In this document: one piece after another, positions 34,530 through 44,368 of the stretch | Layout of the letters: the number at the start of each line of letters is the position of its first letter | How positions within the stretch are numbered: position 1 is the stretch's first letter | Source of the DNA: Psychrobacter urativorans | Lineage (GTDB): Bacteria > Pseudomonadota > Gammaproteobacteria > Pseudomonadales > Moraxellaceae | Direction: 5' to 3' | Length of the DNA stretch: 64,000 nucleotides | Assembly (NCBI RefSeq): GCF_001298525.1 | Contig: NZ_CP012678.1 | Span: forward strand, 2,666,001 to 2,730,000 | Notes under the pieces: model-generated | Told to the model about the DNA's origin: nothing | The model's database searches: none | What the model saw: the letters and a program-made list of their open reading frames with translations, nothing else | Program-made: the position numbers and the translations under genes

Positions 34530-34908
34530 TAGAGATAAGACTTTCAAATTTGCTAGTTATCATCAGATTCGAATTACCTATATATCCCATGTAAAAGGGG
34601 ACTAGATTCTATAGACATTCTTAAAGAGGGTTTCTACTGTTCCTTATATTTACCATGTTTTGAGCTCTCAGGACTATCTATTATTTCCTAAATGCTAATT
34701 GTCAATCGCTCATTGTTCATTCATTTGTGTTACTATTATGTTATTTTTTTTACATAATGTAACTAAAGGTATGGTCTATTGTCGTGAGAATTCATTGACG
34801 GAACTCTTCGAAATGAAATTAACTTGACTTTAATTTAGCGTTATTGGGATGTAGCAGCTTGAATCATAAAGCGAATACTCTTTTATTTTATCTGAACGGG
34901 TGGTATTG
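34530..34908. promoter_or_regulatory. Zorya upstream region with an imperfect palindrome
   Basis: A 379-bp AT-rich gap before zorA. It contains an imperfect palindrome, GTTACTATTATGT at 34729-34741 and ACATAATGTAAC at 34752-34763 (one bulged base), separated by T-rich sequence. It may be an operator or a hairpin in the leader. A TTGACT element lies near 34824, about 85 bp from the start codon. I see no coding region here. Confidence 0.4.
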
Positions 34909-36975
34909 ATGGATTGGTTCAAAATAGCTCAATTTGTGCAAGAACTTTATATATTTCCTTTAGTAATTGTAGCTTTTGTTGCTTACGTTGGTGTTCGATT
35001 TGTCTTGAATTATATAAATCCCGCGAAACTACTAAATAATAAACTAGCACAATTAGCTAGTGATTTAGAAAATATGAATGGGGATTTTAATTTTGACAAA
35101 GAGCTATTGGATATAAAGTTTGAAGGTAATACTTCATTAAAACAGGCATGGTTAAATTATAAAAAAACGTTTCATGATATTCATGAAGTGAGAGATGGTG
35201 AAAGTGTTATAGATTACTCACGAGCAACTGTGCCAAGTGAAATGTTTTTCACGGAATCCATCGTGGTAGACATTCCATTAAAAGTAGATTTTTATAAGCA
35301 CTTGCCCGGTATGATCACTGGTGTTGGTATTATTGTGACATTTGCAGGTCTGTTGATTGGATTGTTAGCTTTTGACCCTGCAGGAAACCCTGACAATGTT
35401 CAAGACAGCTTGACATTATTGCTAAAAGGCGTAGGAGAGGCCTTTATGGCTTCTGGATTGGCTATTCTCACAGCCATGCTTATTACGTTTTTTGAAAAGT
35501 CATGGTTAAGAAAATGTTATGAGCAATTACAACGTTTAAATACTGCTATTGATAATGCCTTTACTTTTGATGAAAGTGGGGAGGAGTATCTGGCTAAGTT
35601 ACTTAAGTCTTCTCAAGCCAATGAAGCGAATGCACGACAGCTTAAAGATAGTCTGGTTAATGATTTAAAAACCATGATGACTAACTTGGTCGAAGAGAAT
35701 AAAAGAAATCAAGCTGCCTTTGCTTCACAGCTCAGTGAGTCTTATGCTCAAGTAGGCATATCAACGGCAACTCAGATTGGTGAATCTATTGAAAGCACGT
35801 TGAAAGAGCCTTTAGATAAAATTGCTTCAAGCGTGCAGCAAGTTAGTGGTGACCAAGGGTCGGCAGTACAGGATCTTATGACTGATGTGTTAACTGCTTT
35901 TATGAGTAAGCTGGAAACGACATTTGGTGGTCAAATGACAGGTATGAGCGAGATGATGACACAGTCTGTCACAGCTATGCGTGAGATGCAGTCAGGCTTT
36001 TCTCAATTAATTACAGATATGCAAACTAATAGTGAAGTGTCGACCAAAACGTTAGAGACCCAAATGGAAAAAATGATGGAAGATATTCATCAAAAGCAAA
36101 ATGAGATGTCTACCCAAATGAACGAAATGGTAGAAAATCTATCTGCAGGTTCAGCTAAAATTGGTGATCAAGGGTTATATGCTGTTGAGCAATTAAATAG
36201 TAAGGTTTCAGAGCTTGTCTCAGGTTTAGGTACATCAATGTCAGACCTGCTGTCAAATGTTGCAGAGCAACGTATCGAGCAAGATCGCCAGATATCAGAT
36301 AATCAACAAAAATTGCACGAACAGTCGTCTGTATTGATTGATGATTTGGGCAGTGAAATTAAAGAGCTCATTACGCATAGCAAAGAAGCCGTTCAAACTC
36401 ATAAAGAAAACATCCAAAAACTATCTCAGGTGACTACCGATAGTATCACTGGTATGAATAGTGGTGCAGAAAGAATGCGCTTGGCTGCTGAGCAATTTAC
36501 TACTGCTGGTAGTTCGCTAAGCACAGTGACTGGTAAGACATCAGAACTTATTGCACAGGTTAATACGACTTCAGCTAACATGACAAGTGCAAGCAATAAC
36601 CTTATTGAATTGATAAGAGATTATAAGAATTCTCAAAACAGCGTTAACCTTGCAATTGAAACACTGGAAAGTCTCATTCAGCAGTCAAAGTCTGAAGCTG
36701 GCATGTCTAGTCAAATGCTTAATGATATGCAGAATATGACGACAGCTTTAAGCCAAGTGAAGATGGAGATGCAAGAGTATTTAGCAGAAGTTAGTGATGT
36801 TCTAGTGAAGAGTTTTGATAGCTTTGGTACTTCCGTTGAAAGTAGTTTAAATCAATCGTTGGTGTCTTTTGACAACACACTTAACCAAGCCGTTCAACGT
36901 CTTGCAACTGGTGTTGAAGGCTTAGGTAATGTGGTTGAAGACCTTGAAGATCTTACCCAAAGAACTAGAAGCTAA
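34909..36975 (+). CDS. zorA: ZorA, proton-channel/tail subunit of Zorya type I
   Basis: A protein of about 688 residues with one transmembrane helix near the N-terminus (about 8-30) and two more at about 135-160 and 180-200. The MotA/TolQ/ExbB-like core lies around LPGMITGVGIIVTFAGLLIGL and GVGEAFMASGLAILTAMLI. The remaining 450 residues are a long coiled coil rich in Met, Gln and Ser, the intracellular tail typical of ZorA. With ZorB it forms an inner-membrane proton-driven motor that senses phage entry. The ATG at 34909 has GGGTGG upstream; a GTG at 34900 is also in frame. zorB starts 18 nt after it. Confidence 0.92.
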   Translation: MDWFKIAQFVQELYIFPLVIVAFVAYVGVRFVLNYINPAKLLNNKLAQLASDLENMNGDFNFDKELLDIKFEGNTSLKQAWLNYKKTFHDIHEVRDGESVIDYSRATVPSEMFFTESIVVDIPLKVDFYKHLPGMITGVGIIVTFAGLLIGLLAFDPAGNPDNVQDSLTLLLKGVGEAFMASGLAILTAMLITFFEKSWLRKCYEQLQRLNTAIDNAFTFDESGEEYLAKLLKSSQANEANARQLKDSLVNDLKTMMTNLVEENKRNQAAFASQLSESYAQVGISTATQIGESIESTLKEPLDKIASSVQQVSGDQGSAVQDLMTDVLTAFMSKLETTFGGQMTGMSEMMTQSVTAMREMQSGFSQLITDMQTNSEVSTKTLETQMEKMMEDIHQKQNEMSTQMNEMVENLSAGSAKIGDQGLYAVEQLNSKVSELVSGLGTSMSDLLSNVAEQRIEQDRQISDNQQKLHEQSSVLIDDLGSEIKELITHSKEAVQTHKENIQKLSQVTTDSITGMNSGAERMRLAAEQFTTAGSSLSTVTGKTSELIAQVNTTSANMTSASNNLIELIRDYKNSQNSVNLAIETLESLIQQSKSEAGMSSQMLNDMQNMTTALSQVKMEMQEYLAEVSDVLVKSFDSFGTSVESSLNQSLVSFDNTLNQAVQRLATGVEGLGNVVEDLEDLTQRTRS

Positions 36976-36993
36976 TTTTGGAGTGTATCGCTA

Positions 36994-37725
36994 ATGATTG
37001 GTAATAGGTACGCTAAAAAACCTCGTTCAAAGGATGAGGGTGAGAAACCTTTTTGGATCTCATTTGCTGACTTAATGACAGCACTAATGACATTGTTTTT
37101 GGTAGTGATGGCAGTATCTTTAATGGTAGTCACTAAGAAAATTAACGAAGCAACACAAGCAGAGAAAGAGCGAAGTTCAGAGATCTTGGATATTTGTACT
37201 AGTATTAAAGACGACCCCACTTTAAAGAATCAGCTCATCACCGTAGACTGTAAAGAGAACCGTATAAATTTTGGTGAGGCAGGTCGCTTTGGGCATAATG
37301 ATTACCGATTGAATTCAGAGGGTATAAAGGCTTTAAGTGCTTTAGTACCTGTTGTCTTGGAAGCTGCCAATAGTGAAAACGGCAAAAAATGGTTTAAACA
37401 GATTGTGATTGAAGGTTTTACGGATACTGATGGATCATACTTATATAACCTGAATTTAAGTTTGCGTCGTTCGGAGTGGGTAATGTGTAGTTTATTGGAT
37501 CCCACATTTAATCAAGAGCTTACCTTAACTGACGCGCAAAAAAATCAAATCAAACAGCTGTTTTTAGCTGGAGGTGTATCGTTTAATTCAGCAAAAGACA
37601 GTAAAGAAGCTTCGCGCCGTGTAGAACTAAGAATGCAGTTTTATGGTTTAAAAGAAAAAGACAGTGCTGAGGCGCAGCCTATTTTCGTTTCTGCTCCTAT
37701 AGAAACCTGTCAGCTGGCAAGGTGA
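36994..37725 (+). CDS. zorB: ZorB, MotB/OmpA-like stator subunit of Zorya
   Basis: A 243-residue protein with a single transmembrane helix (about 28-50) preceded by WISFADLMTALM. The aspartate in FADLMT is the proton-carrying residue of MotB-type stators. The periplasmic part is an OmpA-like peptidoglycan-binding domain (about 85-230; VIEGFTDTDGSYLYNLNLSLRR, NSAKDSKEASRRVELR). Two ZorB copies are thought to sit inside the ZorA pentamer. It lies 18 nt downstream of zorA and its stop touches the zorC start region, which supports coupled translation. All expected motif residues are visible. Confidence 0.92.
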   Translation: MIGNRYAKKPRSKDEGEKPFWISFADLMTALMTLFLVVMAVSLMVVTKKINEATQAEKERSSEILDICTSIKDDPTLKNQLITVDCKENRINFGEAGRFGHNDYRLNSEGIKALSALVPVVLEAANSENGKKWFKQIVIEGFTDTDGSYLYNLNLSLRRSEWVMCSLLDPTFNQELTLTDAQKNQIKQLFLAGGVSFNSAKDSKEASRRVELRMQFYGLKEKDSAEAQPIFVSAPIETCQLAR

Positions 37726-37730
37726 ATGTG

Positions 37731-39104
37731 ATGAGTATAGCTATTTTAAAGCAGAGGCTGAATCAAAGTATTGATAATTTCTCTGAACCCGCCCAAATAC
37801 ATAATAGGTTTGTCAGGCCGAGTAAATTAATCAAGACATTAGAGCTTATTGAACGTAAGTTTGATGAGATGGAGAGTATTCAGCCTATCGAAGAAAAAAT
37901 TGTTAACTCAATTTTAAAATTAGAAAAGCAGGGTAAAGACTATCTGACAAAACGTGATTGGAAGAATCTAGCTTGGTCACTGAGTAAGAAGTTACTAGAT
38001 TATGAGGATAAAATACTTTTTACTTTCAAAGGTAGCGAGCTTATTGAGCAATTTAGTAAAATGGATCCTGAGTTACTAAAGGTTGTTTATTTCCCTCTGC
38101 TTTATAGTTATTTTGCGGTAGAACAAGCTGAAATAAATAAACGGCCCAATAACTGGATTCAGCTGAGAAATATCTTAAATACCAATCGCTCTACGTTGTT
38201 TCGAGCCACTCTTAGGCCTAAAAAATGGCTTACCACGTTAACGGACCATCCTGAAGTACTCTCACTAGATCCTTCCAAAAGATTTATTCGTGACTTTTTA
38301 CACAATAGCGATGACAGCAGAGTGAGTAGTCAGTTAGAAAGCTTAAGTATCGCTCCTAATAGCTGGTTCTGGGATAGCTTGGTAAACTCATCTATCAAGT
38401 CAGTCAAGACAATGAATGAAGATGACTACTTTAAAGTGATACCACGTTTCTTACTTCTTCTCGAAAAGAATCCAATTTATACGACAGATATTTTAACGGC
38501 TTTACTTGAACGTTATGCTTCTACTTCAAAACGTACGCTTGTACACGAAGCTTTAAAAAACGCTTGTTTGACGCAATGGGGCAATCCGCAATATGACTCA
38601 GCAGCAGGTTGGCGGAATGTAAACCCAGATACTAGAAAAATGGTGGTTCAATGGTTTGTAAGAGCAGATTTAGAGGCTTTCTTCACCGTTTTTGGTATTA
38701 GTGCTGATGTCCGAAGGTTTAATTACTGGATGAGATTTCTTAAACAAGTAACGCTCTCAGAAGTATTCTTAAACGATCAAGCAATGCGTTATCCAACAGC
38801 GCAACAAGCAGAGTTTAAGAAAAATAATGCGGGGAGATTTAAAAAGATTGTCGGTAAAAGTAATGCTTCAAACGCTTTTATGATAAAAATAGGTGGGTTC
38901 TATATAGTAGAATTCTCTGAGATGAATAATGCGACCTACTTTTATCGAAAGCTTCCATACCCTCCTTTTCAGGAAAAAACAGGTAAGGTAGAGATTACTA
39001 GCTTAAAGTCAACTTCTAAGGCTCAATTTTACTTATCACATCAAGGAGCTTGGGAGAAATCTTTCGATCGTAGACTACAAGAATTAGGAATATTCCCAGA
39101 TTAA
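37731..39104 (+). CDS. zorC: ZorC, EH-signature protein of Zorya type I
   Basis: A 457-residue soluble protein that is largely helical in the N-terminal two thirds. Its C-terminal segment has the EH_Signature character (RFNYWMRFLKQV, GGFYIVEFSEMNNATYFY). In type I Zorya, ZorC is a DNA-binding helper of the ZorAB motor and the ZorD effector. The frame is open to a GTG at 37722 that overlaps the zorB stop. The ATG at 37731 has AAGGTGA 7 nt upstream and is the better start. It precedes zorD by 18 nt. The presence of ZorC and ZorD rather than ZorE defines the type. Confidence 0.88.
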   Translation: MSIAILKQRLNQSIDNFSEPAQIHNRFVRPSKLIKTLELIERKFDEMESIQPIEEKIVNSILKLEKQGKDYLTKRDWKNLAWSLSKKLLDYEDKILFTFKGSELIEQFSKMDPELLKVVYFPLLYSYFAVEQAEINKRPNNWIQLRNILNTNRSTLFRATLRPKKWLTTLTDHPEVLSLDPSKRFIRDFLHNSDDSRVSSQLESLSIAPNSWFWDSLVNSSIKSVKTMNEDDYFKVIPRFLLLLEKNPIYTTDILTALLERYASTSKRTLVHEALKNACLTQWGNPQYDSAAGWRNVNPDTRKMVVQWFVRADLEAFFTVFGISADVRRFNYWMRFLKQVTLSEVFLNDQAMRYPTAQQAEFKKNNAGRFKKIVGKSNASNAFMIKIGGFYIVEFSEMNNATYFYRKLPYPPFQEKTGKVEITSLKSTSKAQFYLSHQGAWEKSFDRRLQELGIFPD

Positions 39105-39122
39105 AACTATAGAGCATTTTTA

Positions 39123-42100
39123 ATGAAACTAGCATTTTGGAAAAGAAATAAAAACAAGCAGACCGCAATATCAGAAACCATAGTCAATAGTGTCGAGCCT
39201 GCGCCATTGCAATATGATGACATTGGCTTAAAACATAGCTACACATCAGCAGCCAAAACTGATGCAGATTTCTACTGGGAGAGTTTAGCCGATGAAGAGG
39301 TTGCTTATCAGCTAGATGATAGCTATATATTGCCATGGGAAGAGTTATTTCATATTAAACAAGACCCTGATCATAGCGATGTCATTAATTTGCTCAACTT
39401 GCCGCTATCAAATGATTTATATCCGATAATTCGTAGTGAGAATGGGCTAAGTGATTCTGATTTTCAAATTATTCTGGATGGTTGGTGTGATAAAAATAAG
39501 ATTAAGTTTAAAGGCTCAGTCAAGCGAACAGGCGCAATTATTAGTTTTACTGGTAAAGAATGTTTATTGAATGAAAGTACTTGGAAGTTATTAGAGAAAA
39601 TTAAAGAGTTCTCTCGTATTACTGATAAAGATAAATCAATCAATCAAAAATATTGGGCGCAAATACGTGGTTTAGCAAATAAAAGTGAGGCGAACTTAGA
39701 TGAGTTCCTACGTAAAACAATCGTACTGGCCCCAGATGAGCTCCAACTTAACCTTCGTAAAAACTTAGTTAGTACAGAGTCAGTGGTAGAGGTGCAGCCT
39801 GATTTTAAAGACTCGCCTTCAAACTGGCTACAAACCTTTGATAAGTATAATGAAGTGCAGGATGAATATACAATTAGCTTACCAGAAGGTGGTTTGGCAC
39901 ACGTTATCATCGAGCCGCAAGTTAAAAGTGTACTAAATGAAATTAAGAAGATGCCAAATCGTCGGATAACTGGTGAGCGTGCACAGACTTTTTTACATAA
40001 TCCTTTTGCTCAGTTAGGGGAGGATGCGCTAGAGGTTATATCTCCAGAGGGCTTCGAGCAATCCAAAGAAGAGGCAGAAATATATAGCTACCGTTTGCTA
40101 GTAGATAAAGCCTATGATGAAGCATCGCATTTTAGTTCAGCTCAGTTAACGTTGCATGAAAACTCAAGTAGAGCACAAAACCCTGTTCTTTTAGAGCTTT
40201 CAAATCTAGAGCAAGCTCAACACTTTATTGCTACTTATGAGCGATCATCACCTGTGTTCCTATGGGCAGGTTACAGTATAGATAGAACAAACTACCTAGA
40301 TAACCAGATAGAAGAACTTAAAAGCGATCTAGAAAAAATTCAACAGTATGATGATGAATTGCAAGCTAGTACTGTATTAGATTTAGAGAATTATAGTCCT
40401 AGAGTAATAGGGATTGGTGAAGCTGAAAAATTGAGCTCTGAAGCCATTCAAAAAGATAGTGGTGAATCCGAATGGTTACCACAGAATTTTATAGATGGGT
40501 CAGCCGACTTATCTCAATTTACTTCTGATAATACTGATGCCACTACTGAGCTACTTGAGCAACGTATCCAGCATGCAGAGGCAGAAGGCGAGAGCTTTGT
40601 TCTACATCCGAACAGCAACGTCTCTATTCCATTAGATGATGCAAAAAAATTACTTAATGATCTGCGTGATTCAAAGAGTGATGACCTAGCGGAAAACGAC
40701 ATAGAGCAAGAGCAGCCAAAACCTGATAAAACAAAGAAAAAATCTACCTTATTGATTGCCAATAATATCGATGAGGCTGACTTTACTAAGAAGCGAGCTG
40801 AGATTCTGACTTTTGATGAAAGTAATCGCCCTCAGGCCAGATTGCCATCAAGTTTTAGAAGCCAAGAATTTAGTCTGAAAAAGCATCAAGAGTATGGTAT
40901 CGCTTGGCTACAAAACCTATATCACTATGCACCAACTCAAGTAAGCGGCTGCTTGTTAGCGGATGATATGGGATTAGGGAAAACTTTGCAGTTACTTTGC
41001 TTCATTGGTGAATATCTAGAAACCGCAGAAGATAAAAAACCTGCATTAGTAGTAGCGCCAGTTTCTTTATTAGAGAACTGGGAGGCTGAAATCAATAGGT
41101 TTTTTAGTGCAAAATTCGGAAAAGTGTTAAGTTTATATGGCGATAACTTAAAACAGCGAAAAATACCCAAACACCTAATATCTCCTCAATTAAGAAACGA
41201 TTACGGAATAACAAACCTACTTGAAGATAATTGGTTAGGTGGGGCAGATATCGTGCTGACTACTTATGAAACCATGCGAGACCTTGAGTTTTCTTTAGGG
41301 AGGGTGGATTGGAGTATCATGATATGTGATGAAGCCCAAAAAATAAAAGTGCCTACTGCAATGGTTACTAAAGCTGCTAAAGCCCAAAAAGCAGACTTTA
41401 AGATTGCTTGTACAGGCACGCCTGTAGAAAACTCACTGGTTGATCTATGGTGCTTGTTTGATTTCATTCAAGAAAATCTGATGGGCTCACTTAGTGAATT
41501 TAATAAAGAGTATCGACGTCCTATTGAAAAGAAAGACGATGAAGATAACGCGATAATAGATTACCTTCGTAAGTTGATTGAGCCACAAGTATTAAGACGT
41601 ATGAAGCACGATGTCGCTGAGTTGCCAGCAAAACACGAAATTAATGATTGTAAAAATATTGAAATATCAACGTTGCAACGCACACTATATAAACAAGTAT
41701 CAAATGATTATAGAAGTTTATCTGAGCAAGGCCACAAAGGCGTTATGTTAAAAGCACTACATGACATGCGAATGATTTGTGCTCATCCCCTGAATTTGCA
41801 AGAACAAGCGACTATCCAAGATTCACCTAAAGCCGAATGGTTAATAAAGACTTTAGATAGTATAAAACAAAAAGATGAGAAGGTTATCATTTTTACTGAG
41901 TTTAGGGCTATTCAAGTGTTCTTAAAACGCCTTCTCCTTGAGCGATTTGGATTAAACGTTACTACAGTGAATGGAGATTCAAATACTAACAGTAGAGTAG
42001 GCTTAACTCGGCAGGGAATTATTGATAAGTTCCAAGAGGTGAATGGGTTTAATGTGATTATCTTATCCACGGTGGCAGTGGGTTTTGGGGTGAATATCCA

Positions 42101-42350
42101 AAAAGCGAATCATGTAATCCATTATACACGTAGTTGGAACCCCGCTAAGGAAGACCAGGCAACCGATAGAGCTTACCGAATTGGGCAAGATAAAGAGGTT
42201 TTTGTTTATTACCCATCTATTGCAGCAGATGATTTTGAAACCTTTGAAATCAAACTGGATAAGCTATTATCAAGTAAGCGTAGTCTTGCTGATGATATGT
42301 TGAAACCAAACGTAGAGCTTACTCAAGAGCTGATTCAGTCGATTTATTGA
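39123..42350 (+). CDS. zorD: ZorD, SNF2-type helicase/nuclease effector of Zorya type I
   Basis: A 1075-residue protein. The N-terminal 580 residues have no recognised fold by eye and include an acidic linker near 520-545. The C-terminal half is an SNF2 helicase: Walker A DDMGLGKTLQ (about 618), DEAQKIK (about 735), CTGTPVENS, VGFGVNIQKANHVIHY and DQATDRAYRIGQ (about 1010). ZorD degrades invading DNA once the ZorAB motor has signalled. It is the last gene of zorABCD. A bidirectional terminator (42441-42474) separates it from the convergent integrase operon. Confidence 0.93.
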   Translation: MKLAFWKRNKNKQTAISETIVNSVEPAPLQYDDIGLKHSYTSAAKTDADFYWESLADEEVAYQLDDSYILPWEELFHIKQDPDHSDVINLLNLPLSNDLYPIIRSENGLSDSDFQIILDGWCDKNKIKFKGSVKRTGAIISFTGKECLLNESTWKLLEKIKEFSRITDKDKSINQKYWAQIRGLANKSEANLDEFLRKTIVLAPDELQLNLRKNLVSTESVVEVQPDFKDSPSNWLQTFDKYNEVQDEYTISLPEGGLAHVIIEPQVKSVLNEIKKMPNRRITGERAQTFLHNPFAQLGEDALEVISPEGFEQSKEEAEIYSYRLLVDKAYDEASHFSSAQLTLHENSSRAQNPVLLELSNLEQAQHFIATYERSSPVFLWAGYSIDRTNYLDNQIEELKSDLEKIQQYDDELQASTVLDLENYSPRVIGIGEAEKLSSEAIQKDSGESEWLPQNFIDGSADLSQFTSDNTDATTELLEQRIQHAEAEGESFVLHPNSNVSIPLDDAKKLLNDLRDSKSDDLAENDIEQEQPKPDKTKKKSTLLIANNIDEADFTKKRAEILTFDESNRPQARLPSSFRSQEFSLKKHQEYGIAWLQNLYHYAPTQVSGCLLADDMGLGKTLQLLCFIGEYLETAEDKKPALVVAPVSLLENWEAEINRFFSAKFGKVLSLYGDNLKQRKIPKHLISPQLRNDYGITNLLEDNWLGGADIVLTTYETMRDLEFSLGRVDWSIMICDEAQKIKVPTAMVTKAAKAQKADFKIACTGTPVENSLVDLWCLFDFIQENLMGSLSEFNKEYRRPIEKKDDEDNAIIDYLRKLIEPQVLRRMKHDVAELPAKHEINDCKNIEISTLQRTLYKQVSNDYRSLSEQGHKGVMLKALHDMRMICAHPLNLQEQATIQDSPKAEWLIKTLDSIKQKDEKVIIFTEFRAIQVFLKRLLLERFGLNVTTVNGDSNTNSRVGLTRQGIIDKFQEVNGFNVIILSTVAVGFGVNIQKANHVIHYTRSWNPAKEDQATDRAYRIGQDKEVFVYYPSIAADDFETFEIKLDKLLSSKRSLADDMLKPNVELTQELIQSIY

Positions 42351-42440
42351 TTAAGTTTTTTAATAAGAAATCCTCTCAAAACCTGTGTGTAGTGGCATAC
42401 TAAGTTTGGACTGTATTTAAGAGAAGATATGTTGAACACA

Positions 42441-42474
42441 AAAAAGCCAGACAAGCTAGCCTGTCTGGCTTTTC
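42441..42474. terminator. Bidirectional rho-independent terminator after zorD
   Basis: A 9-bp perfect stem (AGCCAGACA and TGTCTGGCT) with an 8-nt loop, flanked by A5 on the left and T3-T4 on the right. It sits between convergent zorD and the 107-residue gene and can serve both strands. Confidence 0.8.
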
Positions 42475-42487
42475 TGATAGTTAACAC

Positions 42488-42811
42488 TTATTTCTGTTCT
42501 TTATCTGTCCGCCATACAGCATGCTCACATACCTCACAACACCAACTGTCTTTGGCTCGCATATAAGGGATGTCTGCTGGTATCTGTAAAGGGCACACAT
42601 AACCACAGTACTCGCATCGCACATCATCTAAATAAGCAAAACACTCACCGATTGTCGCGAATAGTACTTGTGCGCTAATATCATACTTCTCACAGACGGT
42701 TTCTACATGCGCGATATAATCACTTTCGTTATCATATGACCAGTAATCCTCACAGATCTTTAGATCTCGTGCGTTCTGCGTCATATTCGGCTGAAGCTTT
42801 ACACTCATCAT
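42488..42811 (-). CDS. Small zinc-ribbon-like protein of the integrase operon
   Basis: A 107-residue protein. Its C-terminal half has two cysteine pairs, CEYCGYVC (about 70-77) and CCEVCEH (about 93-99), that could bind zinc. The N-terminal half is acidic and helical. I recognise no family. It lies 7 nt after the upstream 97-residue gene, and both are in one operon with the integrase. Position and size suggest an element-encoded accessory protein, possibly DNA-binding. Confidence 0.6.
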   Translation of the reverse strand: MMSVKLQPNMTQNARDLKICEDYWSYDNESDYIAHVETVCEKYDISAQVLFATIGECFAYLDDVRCEYCGYVCPLQIPADIPYMRAKDSWCCEVCEHAVWRTDKEQK

Positions 42812-42818
42812 GTTCTCC

Positions 42819-43112
42819 TCAGTAGCCTACATAGTCAGAGTGCGGTAATAGCTCATAAAGCTCGCTCTGAAGCTGATAACACATATCCTCAATCATATAG
42901 TCAAGACTGGCATCCAAGCGTTTCTGAACCCACACACGCATCGCCATATCATTAGCAAAACAGCGCTTCACTCCTAAGAAGCGAGCGAGGTTATGACCAG
43001 ATGAGATACACAACTCACGCATTAATAGATTAGCAATAATATTCGCATCTTCACTGATAGCACCATCCCGTTTAGGTTCACCAAATAGCTGCTCATAATT
43101 GATAGTTTTCAT
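42819..43112 (-). CDS. Small uncharacterised protein of the integrase operon
   Basis: A 97-residue helical protein of no family I know. The ATG (43112) overlaps the integrase stop by four bases (ATGA), and its stop precedes the next gene by 7 nt. Translation is therefore coupled to the integrase, even though that gene carries a frameshift. Segments such as LLMRELCISSGHNLARFLG could form a helix-turn-helix. Confidence 0.6.
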   Translation of the reverse strand: MKTINYEQLFGEPKRDGAISEDANIIANLLMRELCISSGHNLARFLGVKRCFANDMAMRVWVQKRLDASLDYMIEDMCYQLQSELYELLPHSDYVGY

Positions 43113-44352
43113 TGTGACGTCTCCTTGTCAGCCTGTTTATTCCTGATGAGTGCTTCAGTGTCAGAGCTATTCGATGCGCTTGTTAACTTCTCCTTGCTCG
43201 CCAGTATCAAGTTATCCATCGCTGAGCCATCCTGTCGGGTGATATCAGGCACATAGCGGCTATACACCCGAAACAGCATCTCTGTACTGCTGTGACCCAT
43301 CTGCCGAGCAATCCACTCAGGGTTCTCACCAGCAGCCAGCCAAAGCGTTGCTGCGGTATGCCGAGTCTGATAAGCACGTCGGTGTTTGAGACCGAGGAGG
43401 GCAAGCGTAGGCTTCCACACCCGCCGATTCACATTGCGGTACTCCATGGGATTGCCTTGGCTATTACAGAAGATAAACTCTGACTTACCAAAGGTACGCG
43501 TCTTCTGCTCTAGTAAGGCGTCATAGACTAACTGTGACATCGCAATATCACGCTGTGAGCCGAATGTCTTAGTCGGACCCATCTCACCATTGACCAATGC
43601 ACCGCGAATACTGATCTCACGACGATCAAAGTTAATACAGTCCCACTTAAGCCCATCGATCTCACTGGTACGCATCCCGGTAAAGAAGCGGATGGTGTAG
43701 TAGGGCCTATAATCAGCACGGACATGCTTTAAAATCAGCCATACCTCACTCAATGTAAAAGGACTCACATCAGGACGAGCTTGTTTGAGATTCTTAATAT
43801 TTTTATAAGGCGTCTCAAACTCATGGCGATCTGACGCTTCTTCTAGTATCATACGAAGTAGTATCATAATCTGATTGATTCTTGCTACTGACAGACTTGA
43901 CTGACCCTCTTTACCGTAACGAACTTTGGCGAGAGAGCTACGGAAGGTTAGCAAGTCTGGTTTTTTATGGCATGTACCGCTTTATCACCAAACTCAGGTA
44001 ACAAGTACGTGTTCAAAATGATCTTTGTCTTTTGCCGGTAGCTTGGCCGCCATTCAATCTTCTTCTCCTCATACCAAATATCGACAAACTGCCGAAAGGT
44101 GGGATTGCGACTTATACAAGCTTCTGCTCTATCAGCCAGTGCTGTCATCTCTTTTAAACGCGTACTCTTCGGAAAGTAAGCGCCATAGTCAAAAATGCCT
44201 AGGGTTATTTCTGCCTCCATTTTTTTCAAAACAGTCGCTAATTTTTTTCTATTAGCTGGGTTGTCTTCCAAGCTAGTCTTTTCTCGACAACGTATACCTA
44301 GGTAGTAGAAGTCGGCGATTAGTTTGCCAAACCGTCCTTGTATAGTAGCCAT
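43109..44352 (-). pseudogene. Tyrosine-type site-specific integrase, frameshifted
   Basis: A single integrase of about 415 residues split into two frames. The 5' part (44352-43948) begins MATIQGRFGKLI after a perfect GGAGG and includes the SAM-like arm/core-binding region. The 3' part holds the catalytic residues: Arg in TGMRTSEIDGL, TRHTAAT, GHSS and the Tyr of FRVYSRYV. The break lies at a run of six T (43961-43966; six A on the coding strand). One extra A restores HAIKKPDLLTFRSSLAK, so a 1-bp deletion in the homopolymer, a sequencing error or programmed slippage are all possible. It lies next to tRNA-Gly, as expected for a tRNA-targeting element. Confidence 0.85.
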
Positions 44353-44368
44353 GATAAACCTCCTTCTA

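Noticed and set aside
34909..37725. Flagellar MotAB or Tol/Exb motor
   Set aside because: The long coiled-coil tail on the MotA-like protein and the following zorC and zorD genes identify Zorya.
34909..42350. Type II Zorya
   Set aside because: Type II has ZorE in place of ZorC and ZorD; here an EH-signature ZorC and an SNF2 ZorD are both present.
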